A DNA stretch of 6,779 nt from an uncultured Acidimicrobiaceae bacterium (GTDB lineage Bacteria > Actinomycetota > Acidimicrobiia > Acidimicrobiales > Ilumatobacteraceae): NCBI GenBank assembly GCA_903934195.1, contig CAIZMV010000254.1:1-6779 (forward strand). The letters run 5' to 3'. Below are positions 5,932 to 6,779 of the stretch, piece by piece. Numbering within the stretch: position 1 is the stretch's first letter; every line of letters begins with the position of its first letter. The notes beneath the pieces were generated by a model, which was not told the DNA's origin, did no database searches, and saw nothing but the letters and a program-made list of their open reading frames with translations. Position numbers and translations under genes: made by a program.

Positions 5932-6779
5932 ATGCGTGCTGTAGTCCTTCGTTCACACGGAGGGCCAGACGTTCTCCAATTCGAAGATGTTGCATCACCA
6001 GTTATTGGTGAACAAGATGTCTTGGTCACTGTTGCTGCAACAGCGCTGAACCGCGCTGACTTATTGCAACGCATGGGTTTCTACCCGAACCCGTTTCCGA
6101 GTGGACCTGAGATTCCTGGCCTTGAATTCGCTGGAACAGTTGCTGCTATTGGCGAGAAAGTAATCGCATGGTCCGTTGGTGATCGCGTAATGGGAATCAC
6201 GAGCGGTGGTGCATACGCAGAGCAACTTTCAATCCATGAGCGCCAAGCAATGGCAGTGCCTTCAGGTATGTCACTTCAGGACGCTGCAGGAATTCCCGAA
6301 GTATTTATCACTGCATGGGATGCACTTGTAGTGCAAGGCGGACTCACTTCTGGTCGTTGGGCAATGGTGCACGCAGGTGCTTCTGGCGTAGGCACTGCCG
6401 CAATTCAAATCTGTAAAGCAATCGGCGCTCGCATTGTTGTTACATGTTCCGGTGGAAAAGTAGATGCTTGTCGTGCGTTGGGTGCCGATGTTGTTGTCGA
6501 TTACGGATCACAAGACTTTGTTGCCGAAGTTGCAGCTGCTACTGGTGGGGCAGGAGTTGATGTCATTCTGGATGTCATCGGTGGCGATTACGTAGAACGC
6601 AATATTGCGTCTCTTGCTGTGAAGGGTCACATCATTCAGGTTGGCGTCATGGCCGGCAAGCCGGTACCTCTGAATATCGGATTGCTGCTTGGCAAGCGAG
6701 CATCAATTACAGGCACAGTGCTGCGGGCACGACCTCTTGAAGAAAAGATTGCTATTAGTCAGCGTTTTGCTTCTGAGAT
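5932..6779 (+). CDS. NAD(P)H:quinone oxidoreductase, PIG3 family of the MDR superfamily (3' partial)
   Basis: Translation from ATG 5932 stays open for 282 codons to the window edge; family members are about 325-335 residues, so roughly 45-50 are missing. The N-terminal GroES-like domain begins MRAVVLRSHGGPDVLQFEDV and holds NRADLLQRMGFYP (40-52) and PGLEFAGTV (62-70). The linker IPEVFITAWDAL (121-132) is characteristic of PIG3/TP53I3-like enzymes. The Rossmann nucleotide-binding loop is HAGASGVGTAAIQ (147-159), and a later TGTVLRARP segment (261-269) is typical of the family. The cysteine/histidine ligands of zinc alcohol dehydrogenases are absent, as expected for quinone reductases. It likely reduces a quinone or other electrophile with NADPH. 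Only 5 nt separate it from icd, and it has no clear ribosome binding site, so it is probably in the same transcript and reinitiated from icd. Confidence 0.88.
   Translation, partial: MRAVVLRSHGGPDVLQFEDVASPVIGEQDVLVTVAATALNRADLLQRMGFYPNPFPSGPEIPGLEFAGTVAAIGEKVIAWSVGDRVMGITSGGAYAEQLSIHERQAMAVPSGMSLQDAAGIPEVFITAWDALVVQGGLTSGRWAMVHAGASGVGTAAIQICKAIGARIVVTCSGGKVDACRALGADVVVDYGSQDFVAEVAAATGGAGVDVILDVIGGDYVERNIASLAVKGHIIQVGVMAGKPVPLNIGLLLGKRASITGTVLRARPLEEKIAISQRFASE

Overview
The window is an ordinary chromosomal segment of a bacterium, most probably an actinobacterium. The reasons are a GTG start on icd, actinobacterial-style acyl-CoA dehydrogenase and alkylsulfatase-like proteins, a tRNA whose gene does not encode CCA, and base composition that looks close to balanced by eye. 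A streamlined aquatic lineage such as Acidimicrobiia is a guess from gene style, not a demonstrated placement. I see no insertion sequence, integrase, phage gene, CRISPR array or plasmid function.

Left part (1-2173, plus strand): the last 37 codons of an unidentified gene whose tail weakly resembles a dihydropteroate synthase C-terminus; hemW, a radical-SAM heme chaperone-type protein whose ribosome binding site overlaps the stop of the previous gene; a tRNA-Val(GAC); and a ten-helix EamA/DMT-type transporter with a possible promoter of its own.

Middle part (2174-4605, minus strand): a tight two-gene unit. An acyl-CoA dehydrogenase is read first and, 2 nt after its stop, a metallo-beta-lactamase-fold protein of the alkylsulfatase-dimerisation type. 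The latter ends flush against the transporter gene in a tail-to-tail arrangement with no spacer. Together they suggest catabolism of an acyl or alkyl compound, but no substrate can be read from the sequence.

Right part (4606-6779): a 103-bp divergent intergenic region with two copies of TACAAGT 11 bp apart. It is followed by icd, an NADP-type isocitrate dehydrogenase of the eukaryote-like homodimeric class, and 5 nt later by a PIG3-type NAD(P)H:quinone oxidoreductase that runs off the window. That pair would couple an NADPH-producing TCA step to a probable NADPH consumer.

I found no clearly new system. The points most worth checking are the shifted catalytic glutamate in the acyl-CoA dehydrogenase, the mixed metal-site signature and missing C-terminal domain of the MBL protein, and the icd-quinone oxidoreductase linkage.
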